From the NCBI GenBank assembly GCA_910586565.1, contig CAJUIT010000012.1:15674-79673 (forward strand): a stretch of 64,000 nucleotides of DNA. Direction: 5' to 3'. The translations under genes and the position numbers were made by a program. Shown here one piece after another: positions 8,377 through 16,000 of the stretch (its first letter is position 1; the number at the start of each line of letters is the position of its first letter). The notes under the pieces are model-generated. The model saw nothing but the letters and a program-made list of their open reading frames with translations, was not told where the DNA came from and searched no databases. The stretch comes from an uncultured Muribaculaceae bacterium. GTDB lineage: Bacteria > Bacteroidota > Bacteroidia > Bacteroidales > Muribaculaceae.

Positions 8377-8931
8377 ATGACTGAATTAGAAAAAATGCGG
8401 GCAGGCATGCTCGCCAATATGGATGACCCCGAAATTCAACAGAGTTTCATCCACGCCAAACATATGGTGGCGCGATTACGCACCATGTGCACCTACGACA
8501 CCGACTTCCGCGCGGTGCTTGAGGAGCTTGTGCCCGGCATACCTGCAACGTCAATCATCTGCCCGCCGTTTCACTGCGACCACGGCCACGGCATAAAGCT
8601 CGGGCAACATGTGTTTATCAACGCCAACTGCACATTTCTCGACGGAGCCGAAATTACCATCGGCGATCATACCCTCATCGGTCCCGACGTGAAAATCTAC
8701 ACACCCCACCATCCGCTCGACTATGTTGCACGGCGCGAGAACCGGGAATATGCCTACCCCGTAGCCATCGGCTGCGACTGCTGGATTGGCGGTGGCACCA
8801 TCATCTGCCCAGGCGTAACCATCGGCGACCGCTGCGTAATTGGAGCCGGGAGCGTAGTAACCAAAAACATCCCCTCCGACACCATCGTTGCCGGTAATCC
8901 CGCACGCCCCATCCGCACCTCCAAACCTTGA
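8377..8931 (+). CDS. hexapeptide-repeat sugar O-acetyltransferase (Maa/LacA type)
   Basis: Acetyl-CoA-dependent O-acetylation of a sugar, in the cytoplasm. The N-terminal helix MTELEKMRAGMLANMDDPEI matches the Mac domain of maltose and galactoside acetyltransferases. A left-handed beta helix of hexapeptide turns follows (IGDHTLIGPDVKIYTPHHPL, then VAIGCDCWIGGGTIICPGVT). The catalytic-type His pair lies in TPHHPLD. The 184 residues are the usual length. It ends GNPARPIRTSKP. The last third of the gene is duplicated 2.9 kb downstream (11767-11874). Physiological acceptor unknown. Confidence 0.88.
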   Translation: MTELEKMRAGMLANMDDPEIQQSFIHAKHMVARLRTMCTYDTDFRAVLEELVPGIPATSIICPPFHCDHGHGIKLGQHVFINANCTFLDGAEITIGDHTLIGPDVKIYTPHHPLDYVARRENREYAYPVAIGCDCWIGGGTIICPGVTIGDRCVIGAGSVVTKNIPSDTIVAGNPARPIRTSKP

Positions 8932-8971
8932 GTAGGGGCAGACTTTGGTGAATCTTAATTAAAATGATAGA

Positions 8972-9021
8972 GTCGTTAAGGTCATTAGGGTCGTTAGGGT
9001 CCTTAAGGTCTTTAACGACTC
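8972..9021 (+). repeat. 9-bp tandem array in an inverted-repeat frame
   Basis: Five units of GTCnTTAnG stand head to tail: GTCGTTAAG, GTCATTAGG, GTCGTTAGG, GTCCTTAAG, GTCTTTAAC. The outer bases GAGTCGTTAA and TTTAACGACTC are complementary, so the whole array can fold into one hairpin. A second copy lies at 11914-11963 with one changed base. Confidence 0.85.
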
Positions 9022-9093
9022 AATTTGTCTCTCGGGGGCTTGATTGATGAAACGGAGAGTGGAGGGTGGGAGAGTGATTTTATGGAAAGAATG

Positions 9094-9855
9094 TCAAAGG
9101 GCTCTGGCCGGGCGATTGCACAGGGGGAGGGTTCGGAAGAACCGGGAGCCTGTGATTGGGCGGAGTCCGGCACACCGCATGCTTCGGACGAGGGCGAGGG
9201 GTGGGCCCTCACGGGTGGATTCTAATAATGGCGGGGGATTGGGTGAAGTGTGGGTGATGAAGGGGATGATGAGGTAGGTGGTTGCATTGCGGAGGATGAC
9301 ACGCGGGGAGGGATTGGGTGTGATGCGCTGCAGCTGCAGAGGGAATTTGCGGCCTTTGGAAGTGTCTTGATAGTGGAGGATGATAAGGCCGCTGCCGACG
9401 TAGGGGAAGATGGCCCTGCAGATGTCAAGGAAATTGAGATGGTTTCTACGGAAGGGACTGTAACGGCGGAAGTTCTGCATGTTGAGCAGCAGAGCAAACT
9501 CGGGGTTGCAGCCGCGCAGCCGGGAGGGGTTGCGGGGTGAGATGTTCCACAGCGCCTTGTGGCCGGGGAGGTGGGTGCGGGTGCTACCGGTTGCACCCTC
9601 GCAGATGATGGCGAGGGTGTGTGGAAGGGAGAGTGAGAGGCGGTAGTGGAGATAGCTGCGAAGGATTGGGGTGGAGTCGATGCCCGGAGGGTCGATGATG
9701 AGGAGGGGTGAGGATGTGGATGCGCGCTCAAGGCGTGATATGACGATGCGCTCGGGCCGTGTGAGTGGACGGCCGAGGAAGCGTGCGAAGCCACGAGAGA
9801 CGGGCATCGGAGGTCGCAACGACAGTGAGCGGGATGAGGTGATGAGCTTGCGCAT
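9094..9855 (-). CDS. unrecognised 253-residue basic protein carried by a repeat (copy 1)
   Basis: I do not recognise the family. The protein is rich in Arg, Leu and Pro and strongly basic. Conserved blocks between this and the copy at 54240-55004 include PPMPVSRGFA, RIVISRLERASTSSP, LIIDPPGIDST, SLPHTLAIICEGAT, LPGHKALWNISPR, NPEFALLLNMQNFRRYSPF and IFPYVGSGLIILHYQDT. Comparing the copies over 9361-9500, 15 base differences fall at 12 third and 3 synonymous first codon positions with one amino-acid change (D/E), so this frame has been under protein-level selection. The start MRKLIT is chosen because a -7 box (TATCTTTG) ends 7 nt before it in both copies; a longer ORF begins at 9927. No signal peptide or membrane helix is evident. 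The last 45 codons lack the codon signature. Confidence 0.72.
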   Translation of the reverse strand: MRKLITSSRSLSLRPPMPVSRGFARFLGRPLTRPERIVISRLERASTSSPLLIIDPPGIDSTPILRSYLHYRLSLSLPHTLAIICEGATGSTRTHLPGHKALWNISPRNPSRLRGCNPEFALLLNMQNFRRYSPFRRNHLNFLDICRAIFPYVGSGLIILHYQDTSKGRKFPLQLQRITPNPSPRVILRNATTYLIIPFITHTSPNPPPLLESTREGPPLALVRSMRCAGLRPITGSRFFRTLPLCNRPARAL

Positions 9856-9862
9856 CAAGGCG

Positions 9863-9870
9863 CAAAGATA
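9863..9870 (-). promoter_or_regulatory. -7 box of repeat-borne gene, copy 1
   Basis: On the minus strand TATCTTTG, 7 nt before the ATG at 9855. The same box and spacing occur in the other copy (55012-55019). No TTG at the expected upstream distance. Implies a leaderless or very short-leader transcript. Confidence 0.55.
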
Positions 9871-10019
9871 AAAGGGCGCCCCGCGAAGAGTGGGCTTAAA
9901 AGGCGCGAAATTTTGAGGGGAGGACAAAAGTTTTCAACTTTTCACGGCTCCAAAAAGAGTTCAAACCACCGTTATATCGGATTCTTGGCTTTTTTCATAT
10001 GTCAATTTAATCACAAGCT

Positions 10020-10050
10020 TGAGGCTCACGACTTCACGCCGTGAGCCTCA
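10020..10050 (+). repeat. perfect palindrome at repeat edge
   Basis: Arms TGAGGCTCACG and CGTGAGCCTCA (11 bp) with a 9-nt loop, followed by GGCACTCTTTATGTT. A copy with one arm mismatch lies at 12170-12200. This is where the two long direct repeats end. Confidence 0.8.
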
Positions 10051-10060
10051 GGCACTCTTT

Positions 10061-10924
10061 ATGTTCACAAAATCAGATTCAACAGTCAATTTGTTTGCTC
10101 TCACCGATGAAGAGCTTGCTGCAATCATGGCTTTTCCGACACATCGTGCAGCGATTGACCGTGCAAGAGATATATTTCTGTTCTCTTGCTTTACCGGATT
10201 GCGGTTTTCGGATGTAATAGGATTACGCTGGTCGAATATAGATAGAGATATGCTCGACTGCACAGCTCAGAAAACCAACCATCGCCAACGGTTTGCGTTG
10301 GCTACGGAAGCCTTGCGCATCATCGACAAATATCCAAAGTCACCAGATGAACCCGACCCTCGCGTTTTTCCTCAAATCTCCAATCAGAAATATAACGCAC
10401 ACTTGAAAGAGGTTGGTAAGTTGGCAGGTATGACGGGCGATTGGATTACCGAGAAACAAAGCGACAGGGAAAAGACAAGAGAAGTGCGCCCAAAATATGA
10501 GCTGCTTACTTCTCACGTTGCCCGGCGCACATTTGTGACGATGTGTCTGCGAAAAGGTATGTCACCCGAAGATATACGCGCCGTCACAGGACACACCACC
10601 GCCGACATGATGATGAAGTATGTGAAGTTCGACGATGAAAGCAAGCGCGAGAAGATGAGCATACTTAATGAAGCTCGTCAACAAGAGTGCGAAACCGTAT
10701 TTGATTATGAGATTGGCAGCGAGGAGCGAATGAAACTCGGCATACCGGAACAGTCAGCCTACTTTGAAATGTTTGAAGGTGATACTGCATCAGTCACCGC
10801 ACACCACGCATTGCTATTTCATCTTCGCCATGACTTTGACCACCGAGCTACATACATGAAGCGTTTGCCAAATGACAGATTCAATGATACTATTGATGTG
10901 CTAATTAGAATAAAGGAATACTGA
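10061..10924 (+). pseudogene. tyrosine recombinase/integrase lacking its N-terminal domain
   Basis: 287 residues from ATG 10061. The catalytic domain is complete: Arg I in TGLRFSDVIGLRW, the beta-hairpin Lys in TAQKTNHR, HxxR in SHVARRTF, the second His in GHTTADMMMKY and the nucleophilic Tyr ending that motif. Missing are the arm-binding and SAM-like core-binding domains that normally precede it (about 100-150 residues); upstream there is only the palindrome and repeat DNA. The C-terminal 80 residues (from about FDYEIGSEER) are an extension not expected of XerC/D. Probably a 5'-truncated relic of a Bacteroidales mobile-element integrase, though the open frame could still be translated. Confidence 0.75.
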
Positions 10925-10959
10925 CGACCAATTATATTTCGTTTTTTTATACTGCACAA

Positions 10960-11082
10960 AAGGGAGGCGATGATGCTGTCGGTCTTGCCGGTGCGTCGTC
11001 CTGCGACTATAATGGTGGTGTTCGCGCCGATAAGCTGCGTAAGTCGTTGGGACTTGTTAAAGTAAACTTTATTGTCGGCCAT
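10960..11082 (-). pseudogene. 5' fragment of a P-loop ATPase, probably a terminase-like gene
   Basis: Reads MADNKVYFNKSQRL, then a Walker A motif AGRRTGKTDSI, the start of a large-terminase-like or related mobile-element ATPase. The coding character fails after about 40 residues, and the ORF runs on only as the antisense of the integrase. There is no Walker B or nuclease part. It and the fragment at 11455-11766 are both minus-strand and look like leftovers of one phage-like module (inference). Confidence 0.55.
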
Positions 11083-11118
11083 TGGGTTTTATATTAAAGC
11101 ATTTATGTACCTTATTTT

Positions 11119-11349
11119 ATGACAACCGGACGTTGGATATTTGTAATACTGTTTTGGGGATATGGAATTTATGCCCTTATAAGAGGTTTTTGGCTCAAAA
11201 AGCATCTAAATCTTGCTCCCGGGGATTTTATGTTTGAGCAAGAACAAATGGAGTGGAAGCGAAATATAAAATCAGGGGTATTATGTATTATCCTTGGATT
11301 TGTAATATTCTTTTTTCGCCACATCATTTTTCCCTCCATTTTGAATTAG
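11119..11349 (+). CDS. small two-helix membrane protein
   Basis: 76 residues, unrecognised. Two hydrophobic segments (about residues 6-25 and 52-72) flank a charged middle with FMFEQEQMEWKRNIKSG. The ATG follows a 36-nt gap after the phage-like fragment. Lower G+C than the surrounding chromosome suggests recent arrival. The open frame is short, but hydrophobic pattern and absence of an overlapping real gene favour coding. Confidence 0.5.
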   Translation: MTTGRWIFVILFWGYGIYALIRGFWLKKHLNLAPGDFMFEQEQMEWKRNIKSGVLCIILGFVIFFFRHIIFPSILN

Positions 11350-11454
11350 CGAGTCAAATTGAGAAAGGCTCGCCGTCAGGCGCACCAGCCTCCGGCTGAC
11401 GTCCGCCGTCTTGGCCGGCAGTGCGTTTCACTACGTTTAGGTTTTAAGTTTAAG

Positions 11455-11766
11455 TTATGAGTGACGAGGTGATTTTTTGCGTGAGGTCGTCTTACCTTTT
11501 ACCTTGTCACTCTGCCCTATGACGTATGTATCGTATGCCTCCCAGTTGGCGTGCAGCTTCTTGTCGAGCGATATAAGTTCTTTGAGGAACGGGTAACGCT
11601 CGGAGTCGGGGCAGGTGGCGCTGTCGAGCGAAAGCGAGCGGAGGCGCAGATGCAGTTCGCGCATACGTTGGAGGATAGAGAGGTTTTCAACGTATTTCGC
11701 CTTGATGTCGTCGGGCAGTGCGTCGTGGTCGGCACGTTTGCCTTTTGGCTGCTCGTCGGCTTTAGC
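11455..11766 (-). pseudogene. C-terminal remnant of a mobile-element protein
   Basis: Minus-strand frame ending in TTSRKKSPRHS with a charged helical body (ALPDDIKAKYVENL, LQRMRELHLRLRSL, RYPFLKELISLDKKLHANWE). The frame continues upstream only into the duplicated acetyltransferase tail on the opposite strand, so the true N-terminus has been lost at about 11766. The composition resembles small helical proteins found next to terminase genes in Bacteroides phages, but I cannot name it. Confidence 0.5.
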
Positions 11767-11874
11767 GGCGACCGATGCGTGATTGGAGCCGGAAGCGTAG
11801 TAACCCAAAACATCCCCTCCGACACCATTGTTGCCGGCAATCCCGCACGCCCCATCCGCACCACCAAACATTGA
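11767..11874 (+). pseudogene. duplicated 3' end of the sugar acetyltransferase
   Basis: Encodes GDRCVIGAGSVVTQNIPSDT and then GNPARPIRTTKH, matching the last 36 codons of the gene at 8377-8931 with three changes. No start or N-terminal two-thirds. It was carried along in the segmental duplication. Confidence 0.9.
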
Positions 11875-12027
11875 GAGGGGCAGACTTTGGGGAATCTTAA
11901 TTAAAACGATAGAGTCGTTAAGGTCATTAGGGTCGTTAGGGTCATTAAGGTCTTTAACGACTCAACTTGTTTCTCTCGGGGCTTGATTGATGAAACGGAG
12001 AGTGGAGGGTGTGGGAGAGTGATTTTA

Positions 12028-12100
12028 TGGAAAAGGTGCGAAATTTTGAGGGGGGAAAACAAAATGTTTTCAACTTTTCACAGCTCCAAAAAGATTCAAC
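12028..12100. mobile_element. internally deleted remnant of the repeat-borne element
   Basis: Keeps 7 bp of the left edge and about 65 bp of the right edge, including a TGTTTTCAACTTTTCAC version of the end palindrome, with the gene gone. The join sits in a short A-run (GAAA/AAAA) present at both ends of the missing piece, consistent with slippage or short-homology deletion. Confidence 0.65.
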
Positions 12101-12235
12101 AAACCGTTATCTCAGCTTTTTGGAGTTTGCGACAGGGTGGTGTTGGCTATTGTAGATTAAACACACGGCTGAGGCTCACGACTTCACGCCGGGAGCCTCA
12201 GGCACTCTTTATGTTGATTTGCGGTTTGCTGATTG

Positions 12236-14320
12236 CTATTTCAGGATGCCGGAATTGGCGCCCGATTGCTGAGAGGCTTCGTTGCCATGCTGCACTTTCT
12301 TTCCGAAACCGAACGTGTAGGTAACGGAAAGCTTTGCTATTGCGTGGTCGTCGGTTGAATAAGCCTGCTCAATTTTATCGTAGCAGGGACTGCGCATAAC
12401 GCTTTTGTCGCCTTCCCAATTCCAACGTGCAAAATCGAAAAGTTGCAATTGCAGGTTCCACACGGAGTTTGACCATCCCGCTTTAAGCATGTAGAATGAC
12501 TTTGTTTTCACCCAGGTTCCCACCATGCAACCGTCGGGATATCCCATAGGGGTGTAATAGAGCCCCGAAAAGGTCCAGTTGTTGAGATAGAAATTTGCCA
12601 TTATTGCATACTCAACATGTGTTTTGTTTAAATTGTAGGGAGCACCATTGCAAACGGAAGTAGCGTTAACCTGCGCCGTCAGTTGTAACTTGCTGTCGAA
12701 CAGGCGCAGCGTTGCGTATGCGCCGTAATTCCACTGTGAATAATTTCCGCCCGGCTGCTTTATTGTTCTCAATATGCCGGCGGGGGCTGCCTCATAGTCA
12801 TACACATACCTGTTATCCACAATCCATGTTGATGCAGAGGCGGATAAACTGAACCTGTTGTTGGGGATATAGGTGTAGCTGACGCCGACATCATAGCTCC
12901 CGTATGACACGAGATTGGGATTTCCCGTGTAGCTCATCAACGGATTGCTTTGAATCACGGCCGCAGAGCGATAGGCCGACGACGGGATTGATTTCATGTG
13001 ATGAAATTCGCCACTCACCGAATGACGGTCATCGGGAGAATATTGTAGGGAAACATCAACCCACGGCGCCGCAGAGGTCTCCTTCCAATCAAGATATTCC
13101 TGCCGGTCGTAATGAAACCCGAAACCGGCCATCGCATACACTTTCCCTGTGGAAAGACTATATTGAATGCCGGGGCCCACGCGATAGGTGTGGGCATTGT
13201 CGGCCGTAGTGGCTGTGCCTGAATAGCATGTGTTATTAGATGTGATGATGGTTTGAAGCATGGCATTGAGGGTTCCCCATTTGCCGAAAGAATGTGAGTA
13301 GGTCAGGTTTCCGCTGAATTGGTGAGAGTCATCTTTGGCGGCGTTGTAATATTCCCCGACGTTCTTTTCAACATAGAGACTGTTGGTGCAGGTGTGGGAA
13401 TAAGCATAACGGGGAGAGAAAGTTATAGTGTTTTTGTCGTTGAGAATGAAATTCCAATAGCCGTTATATGACACCGAATTGATTCGGTTAGCCGATTGCG
13501 CCGAGTAATCCGTACGCGGGGCAACTTCGGGCGAATAGTAAACATATCCGGCCTGATTGCTTAACGGCGTGTGGTTGAAGTTTGCCCCGACTATGTTTTG
13601 GATTGTAATTTTGTCGGAGGAATACAACGCCTTGAATGTGGGCCAATAGTTGCGGCTGCGCATTGTTCCCTCCTGTTGGATGGAGTTGCGTTGAAAGAGC
13701 TTCAGCGTGCCGTCGGGCTGCGGCAGACGATATGTTTCATACGTGTCGCTCCCCGCATGGTTCTGATTCATATATAAAGCTCCGGCTGCGACGTCGAAGG
13801 TCATGCGGCGGTATTGCACTTTACCGTAGAGGTTTATTTGGCCGGCATTTGCGGTGGTCTCCCACCCATAGGCCTTGACATATCCGCCATATTCATATTT
13901 CTGCATGACGAAATTAACCACATGCGCCTTTCCCTGAAAACGGGGGTCGGTTGGAAAATCGTAGTACTCCACCTTTTTCACATCCTGCATCCTCATCCCC
14001 TCCATGTCTTGTTGCGATGCCGGGAGAAAATCAATGAACAGATCCACACTCTTTCCCGAGGGGGTGGTTATTTTATCATCGGAGGTGATTCGGAGTTGCG
14101 GAATCGCCATCCGGCTAAGTAGCTCACCGGCAGTCTGCGCCGCATTTTTTTGCTTTGATGAGGGGATGTAGGTGGAAACTTCCGCCCCCAGATGCGCGCG
14201 GCGTGCTTCCACAGTCACTTCGTTGAGTTCCTGAGTTTTGATGGTGTCGCTTACTGCGGTCTGCCCCGCCAACCCGGCAAATGTGCAGGCACATAACACC
14301 CCTGTAGCCAATCGTTTCAT
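12236..14320 (-). CDS. outer-membrane beta-barrel protein with TonB-plug-like region
   Basis: 694 residues. Signal peptide MKRLATGVLCACTFAGLAG. Next, TIKTQELNEVTVEA is a typical start of a TonB-plug region, which continues through GKSVDLFIDFLP, DVKKVEYYDFPTDPRFQGKA and VNFVM. From about residue 150 a long run of alternating amphipathic strands forms a barrel, ending YTFGFGKKVQ. There is no CarboxypepD_reg domain, and no SusD partner lies nearby, so this is the OMP_b-brl_3 type rather than a SusC. It is last in a four-gene minus-strand run behind an ECF sigma factor. It may be a receptor or peptide transporter; the ligand is unknown. Confidence 0.75.
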   Translation of the reverse strand: MKRLATGVLCACTFAGLAGQTAVSDTIKTQELNEVTVEARRAHLGAEVSTYIPSSKQKNAAQTAGELLSRMAIPQLRITSDDKITTPSGKSVDLFIDFLPASQQDMEGMRMQDVKKVEYYDFPTDPRFQGKAHVVNFVMQKYEYGGYVKAYGWETTANAGQINLYGKVQYRRMTFDVAAGALYMNQNHAGSDTYETYRLPQPDGTLKLFQRNSIQQEGTMRSRNYWPTFKALYSSDKITIQNIVGANFNHTPLSNQAGYVYYSPEVAPRTDYSAQSANRINSVSYNGYWNFILNDKNTITFSPRYAYSHTCTNSLYVEKNVGEYYNAAKDDSHQFSGNLTYSHSFGKWGTLNAMLQTIITSNNTCYSGTATTADNAHTYRVGPGIQYSLSTGKVYAMAGFGFHYDRQEYLDWKETSAAPWVDVSLQYSPDDRHSVSGEFHHMKSIPSSAYRSAAVIQSNPLMSYTGNPNLVSYGSYDVGVSYTYIPNNRFSLSASASTWIVDNRYVYDYEAAPAGILRTIKQPGGNYSQWNYGAYATLRLFDSKLQLTAQVNATSVCNGAPYNLNKTHVEYAIMANFYLNNWTFSGLYYTPMGYPDGCMVGTWVKTKSFYMLKAGWSNSVWNLQLQLFDFARWNWEGDKSVMRSPCYDKIEQAYSTDDHAIAKLSVTYTFGFGKKVQHGNEASQQSGANSGILK

Positions 14321-14392
14321 AAATTGTCATCATTGATAACCCTTCGCCGCGCGAATCTTCAATGCGGTTGGGGGAAGGTATGTAAAATGGAT

Positions 14393-15256
14393 TTACTTAG
14401 TATTACTTAAAGCTACAAGGCACTGGTTCAGAAGCGCACTCAGAACCGACTCTGAATATTTTTTATCTGAAATCATCCCAGCCAGAATTTCGCGCACCGC
14501 TTCTTTATCGGCTTCGGTAACCTCGGAATAATAACCGGTCTTTTTTATCACATTGAACGCTTTTGTGGCAAGGGCAATTCGCGTCTGTGTATTGGCTGAA
14601 GTCATCCCCTGGAAATAGGACATGAGTGTGTCGAACCATGTTTCCTGCGAGGTTTGTGTTGACGATGGCAACACACTCACCCCGTTGGAGAACGACCGCA
14701 ACACATCGAATTGGCGCTCTCTCTCGGCTTTCTGGCGATATTGCAAGGTTGTGGCGTAGGTGATTATAAGTTTGCCGGCCAACTTTCCGTTTGCAGTTTC
14801 CTTGAAGTTCATGCCATAGGCATAGCGGTAGATTCCATTGGGGTCCTCGGACGGGGGCGCGAGGTAGAGCGAATAGATATATTCGCAATCAGCAGGGGAA
14901 GATATGTACACCCCGTCGTTGCCGTTATTTCCAACCGTCAAAACAATGTCACTCTCAGTGTTAACGGATTTACCGCGGTTTACACTGTAGGCCATGTCGG
15001 CATCTTTTTCAAACGCTGAAACCACATTTTTCAGCAGCGATAATTTGCCGGCAGGGAGCACGTAACGATACACATCGCTCTGGCCGGTCTTTATTCCGGT
15101 GACAGGATCCCTGTCGAGCGTGTGGCTCTCTGTGATTTCTGCGTCGGGGCACTTGATTATGGCATCGAATGCAGCCTTTATGTTGGACTGTGCTGCGGCC
15201 ATTAACGGCATGACTGCGAGCGCAAGGCTGAAAAGTCGGATAACTGAGGTTTTCAT
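14393..15256 (-). CDS. secreted protein of an ECF-sigma operon
   Basis: 287 residues, family not recognised. Signal peptide of about 22 residues (MKTSVIRLFSLALAVMPLMA, then AAQS). The rest is mixed alpha/beta without obvious catalytic motifs; a long helical C-terminus contains EADKEAVREILAGMIS. No lipobox, so probably soluble in the periplasm. It is 21 nt downstream of the anti-sigma-like gene and 72 nt upstream of the barrel gene, so it is likely part of the same regulon and perhaps acts with the barrel. Confidence 0.7.
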   Translation of the reverse strand: MKTSVIRLFSLALAVMPLMAAAQSNIKAAFDAIIKCPDAEITESHTLDRDPVTGIKTGQSDVYRYVLPAGKLSLLKNVVSAFEKDADMAYSVNRGKSVNTESDIVLTVGNNGNDGVYISSPADCEYIYSLYLAPPSEDPNGIYRYAYGMNFKETANGKLAGKLIITYATTLQYRQKAERERQFDVLRSFSNGVSVLPSSTQTSQETWFDTLMSYFQGMTSANTQTRIALATKAFNVIKKTGYYSEVTEADKEAVREILAGMISDKKYSESVLSALLNQCLVALSNTK

Positions 15257-15277
15257 ATCTTACAGGGGGGATTAGAG

Positions 15278-16000
15278 TTATTGCATTGTTACTTTTATAA
15301 TCGCGCTCTCGACAACATCGTCGTTCAACCCGACGAGGTCATAGATTTGCCGAATGGCTGCAAGTTCATCGGCCATCACTTCGGCATTCTGCATTGCCAA
15401 ATCGTTTTCAACGCGCGCCTGCTGAATGCGGAGAAATTCGTCAACATCCACGTCAATGCCATCGGCAACAGCAAGCGCATCATCAACTTCTGTTGTCTCA
15501 ACCTTTGCAATGCTTCGTTTCGCCGAGACATTACGCTTTTGTTTTATAATTGCAGGGGTGATTACCTTACATTCTTCAACACTATCATGAATTATCGTGA
15601 CATCATCAACTTCAGGAATTGACAATGTGTTGTTTCCGGCAGTTCTCCCCTGCTCCAACATTGCCAGTTGCAAGGGTTGATCAGTAGTGGCGAGCTTGTC
15701 AATTATCTTAACCGTTACGCCAGAAGCTATCACTACGCCTATGAAAATCGCGGCTACCCGCATAACCCGGCGCATAGGCGAGAGTTTGCGCGGAATGTGG
15801 AGGCGGGTGCTGAAACGCGCCCACTCATCAGCCATATTTATCTCAGGTTGCCGCACACACGCGCCGCTCACCGATGCGGAGATTTCATAAATGTCGCGGA
15901 GTTCCTCATCGTGCGTTATCATCTCAAGCTCCTCGGCCGACAAAGAGGAAGGAGCATCGAGCATCTTGGCTATCAATTTTTCTTTCTGTTCTTCTGTCAT
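15278..16000 (-). CDS. membrane anti-sigma-like protein
   Basis: 240 residues. A cytoplasmic N-terminus of about 78 residues (SSLSAEELEMITHDEELRDI) is followed by one membrane helix (VMRVAAIFIGVVIASGVTVK) and a periplasmic tail of about 140 residues rich in Asp, Glu and Val. This topology and its ATGA overlap with the sigma gene point to an anti-sigma factor that holds the ECF sigma until an envelope signal arrives. There is no FecR domain, so control by a TonB-receptor signalling cascade is less likely. Assignment rests on context and topology, not on a recognised domain. Confidence 0.65.
   Translation of the reverse strand: MTEEQKEKLIAKMLDAPSSLSAEELEMITHDEELRDIYEISASVSGACVRQPEINMADEWARFSTRLHIPRKLSPMRRVMRVAAIFIGVVIASGVTVKIIDKLATTDQPLQLAMLEQGRTAGNNTLSIPEVDDVTIIHDSVEECKVITPAIIKQKRNVSAKRSIAKVETTEVDDALAVADGIDVDVDEFLRIQQARVENDLAMQNAEVMADELAAIRQIYDLVGLNDDVVESAIIKVTMQ

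Larger units (their letters stand above)
9082..9956 (-). mobile_element. repeat-borne gene element, copy 1
   Basis: Nearly identical in layout to 54228-55105. Left edge ATGGAAAGAATGTC; right edge has the small palindrome AAAAGTT-TTC-AACTTTT followed by a CCAAAAA run. It holds one minus-strand gene (9094-9855). The third locus (12028-12100) keeps only the two edges. No target-site duplication or transposase is visible, so the means of movement is unknown. Confidence 0.7.
8823..10065 (+). repeat. long imperfect direct repeat, left copy
   Basis: This segment recurs at 11767-12215. Shared parts, in order: the acetyltransferase 3' end, a 9-bp tandem array, a spacer ending GATTTTATGGAAA, the right end of the repeat-borne element (GCGAAATTTTGAGGGG, then TTTTCAACTTTTCAC) and the palindrome at 10020-10050. 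The left copy alone contains the roughly 810-bp interior of the element. Confidence 0.85.
11767..12215 (+). repeat. long imperfect direct repeat, right copy (interior deleted)
   Basis: Matches 8823-10065 in order but lacks the roughly 810-bp interior of the repeat-borne element. At 12028-12040 the left edge ATGGAAA passes straight into GGTGCGAAATTTTG. The 40 bp before the palindrome have diverged. Ends 20 bp before the stop of the barrel gene. Confidence 0.8.

Noticed and set aside
8972..9021. Possible CRISPR array
   Set aside because: Units are 9 bp, directly tandem, with no spacers and no cas genes.
9082..9225. 47-codon plus-strand frame starting MERMSKG at the unit's left edge
   Set aside because: Present in both copies, but substitutions fall on all codon positions with many amino-acid changes, so no evidence of coding.
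9250..9540. Plus-strand open frame inside the repeat-borne unit
   Set aside because: Differences between copies fit codons of the minus-strand gene, not this frame, and the matching frame in copy 2 has different ends.
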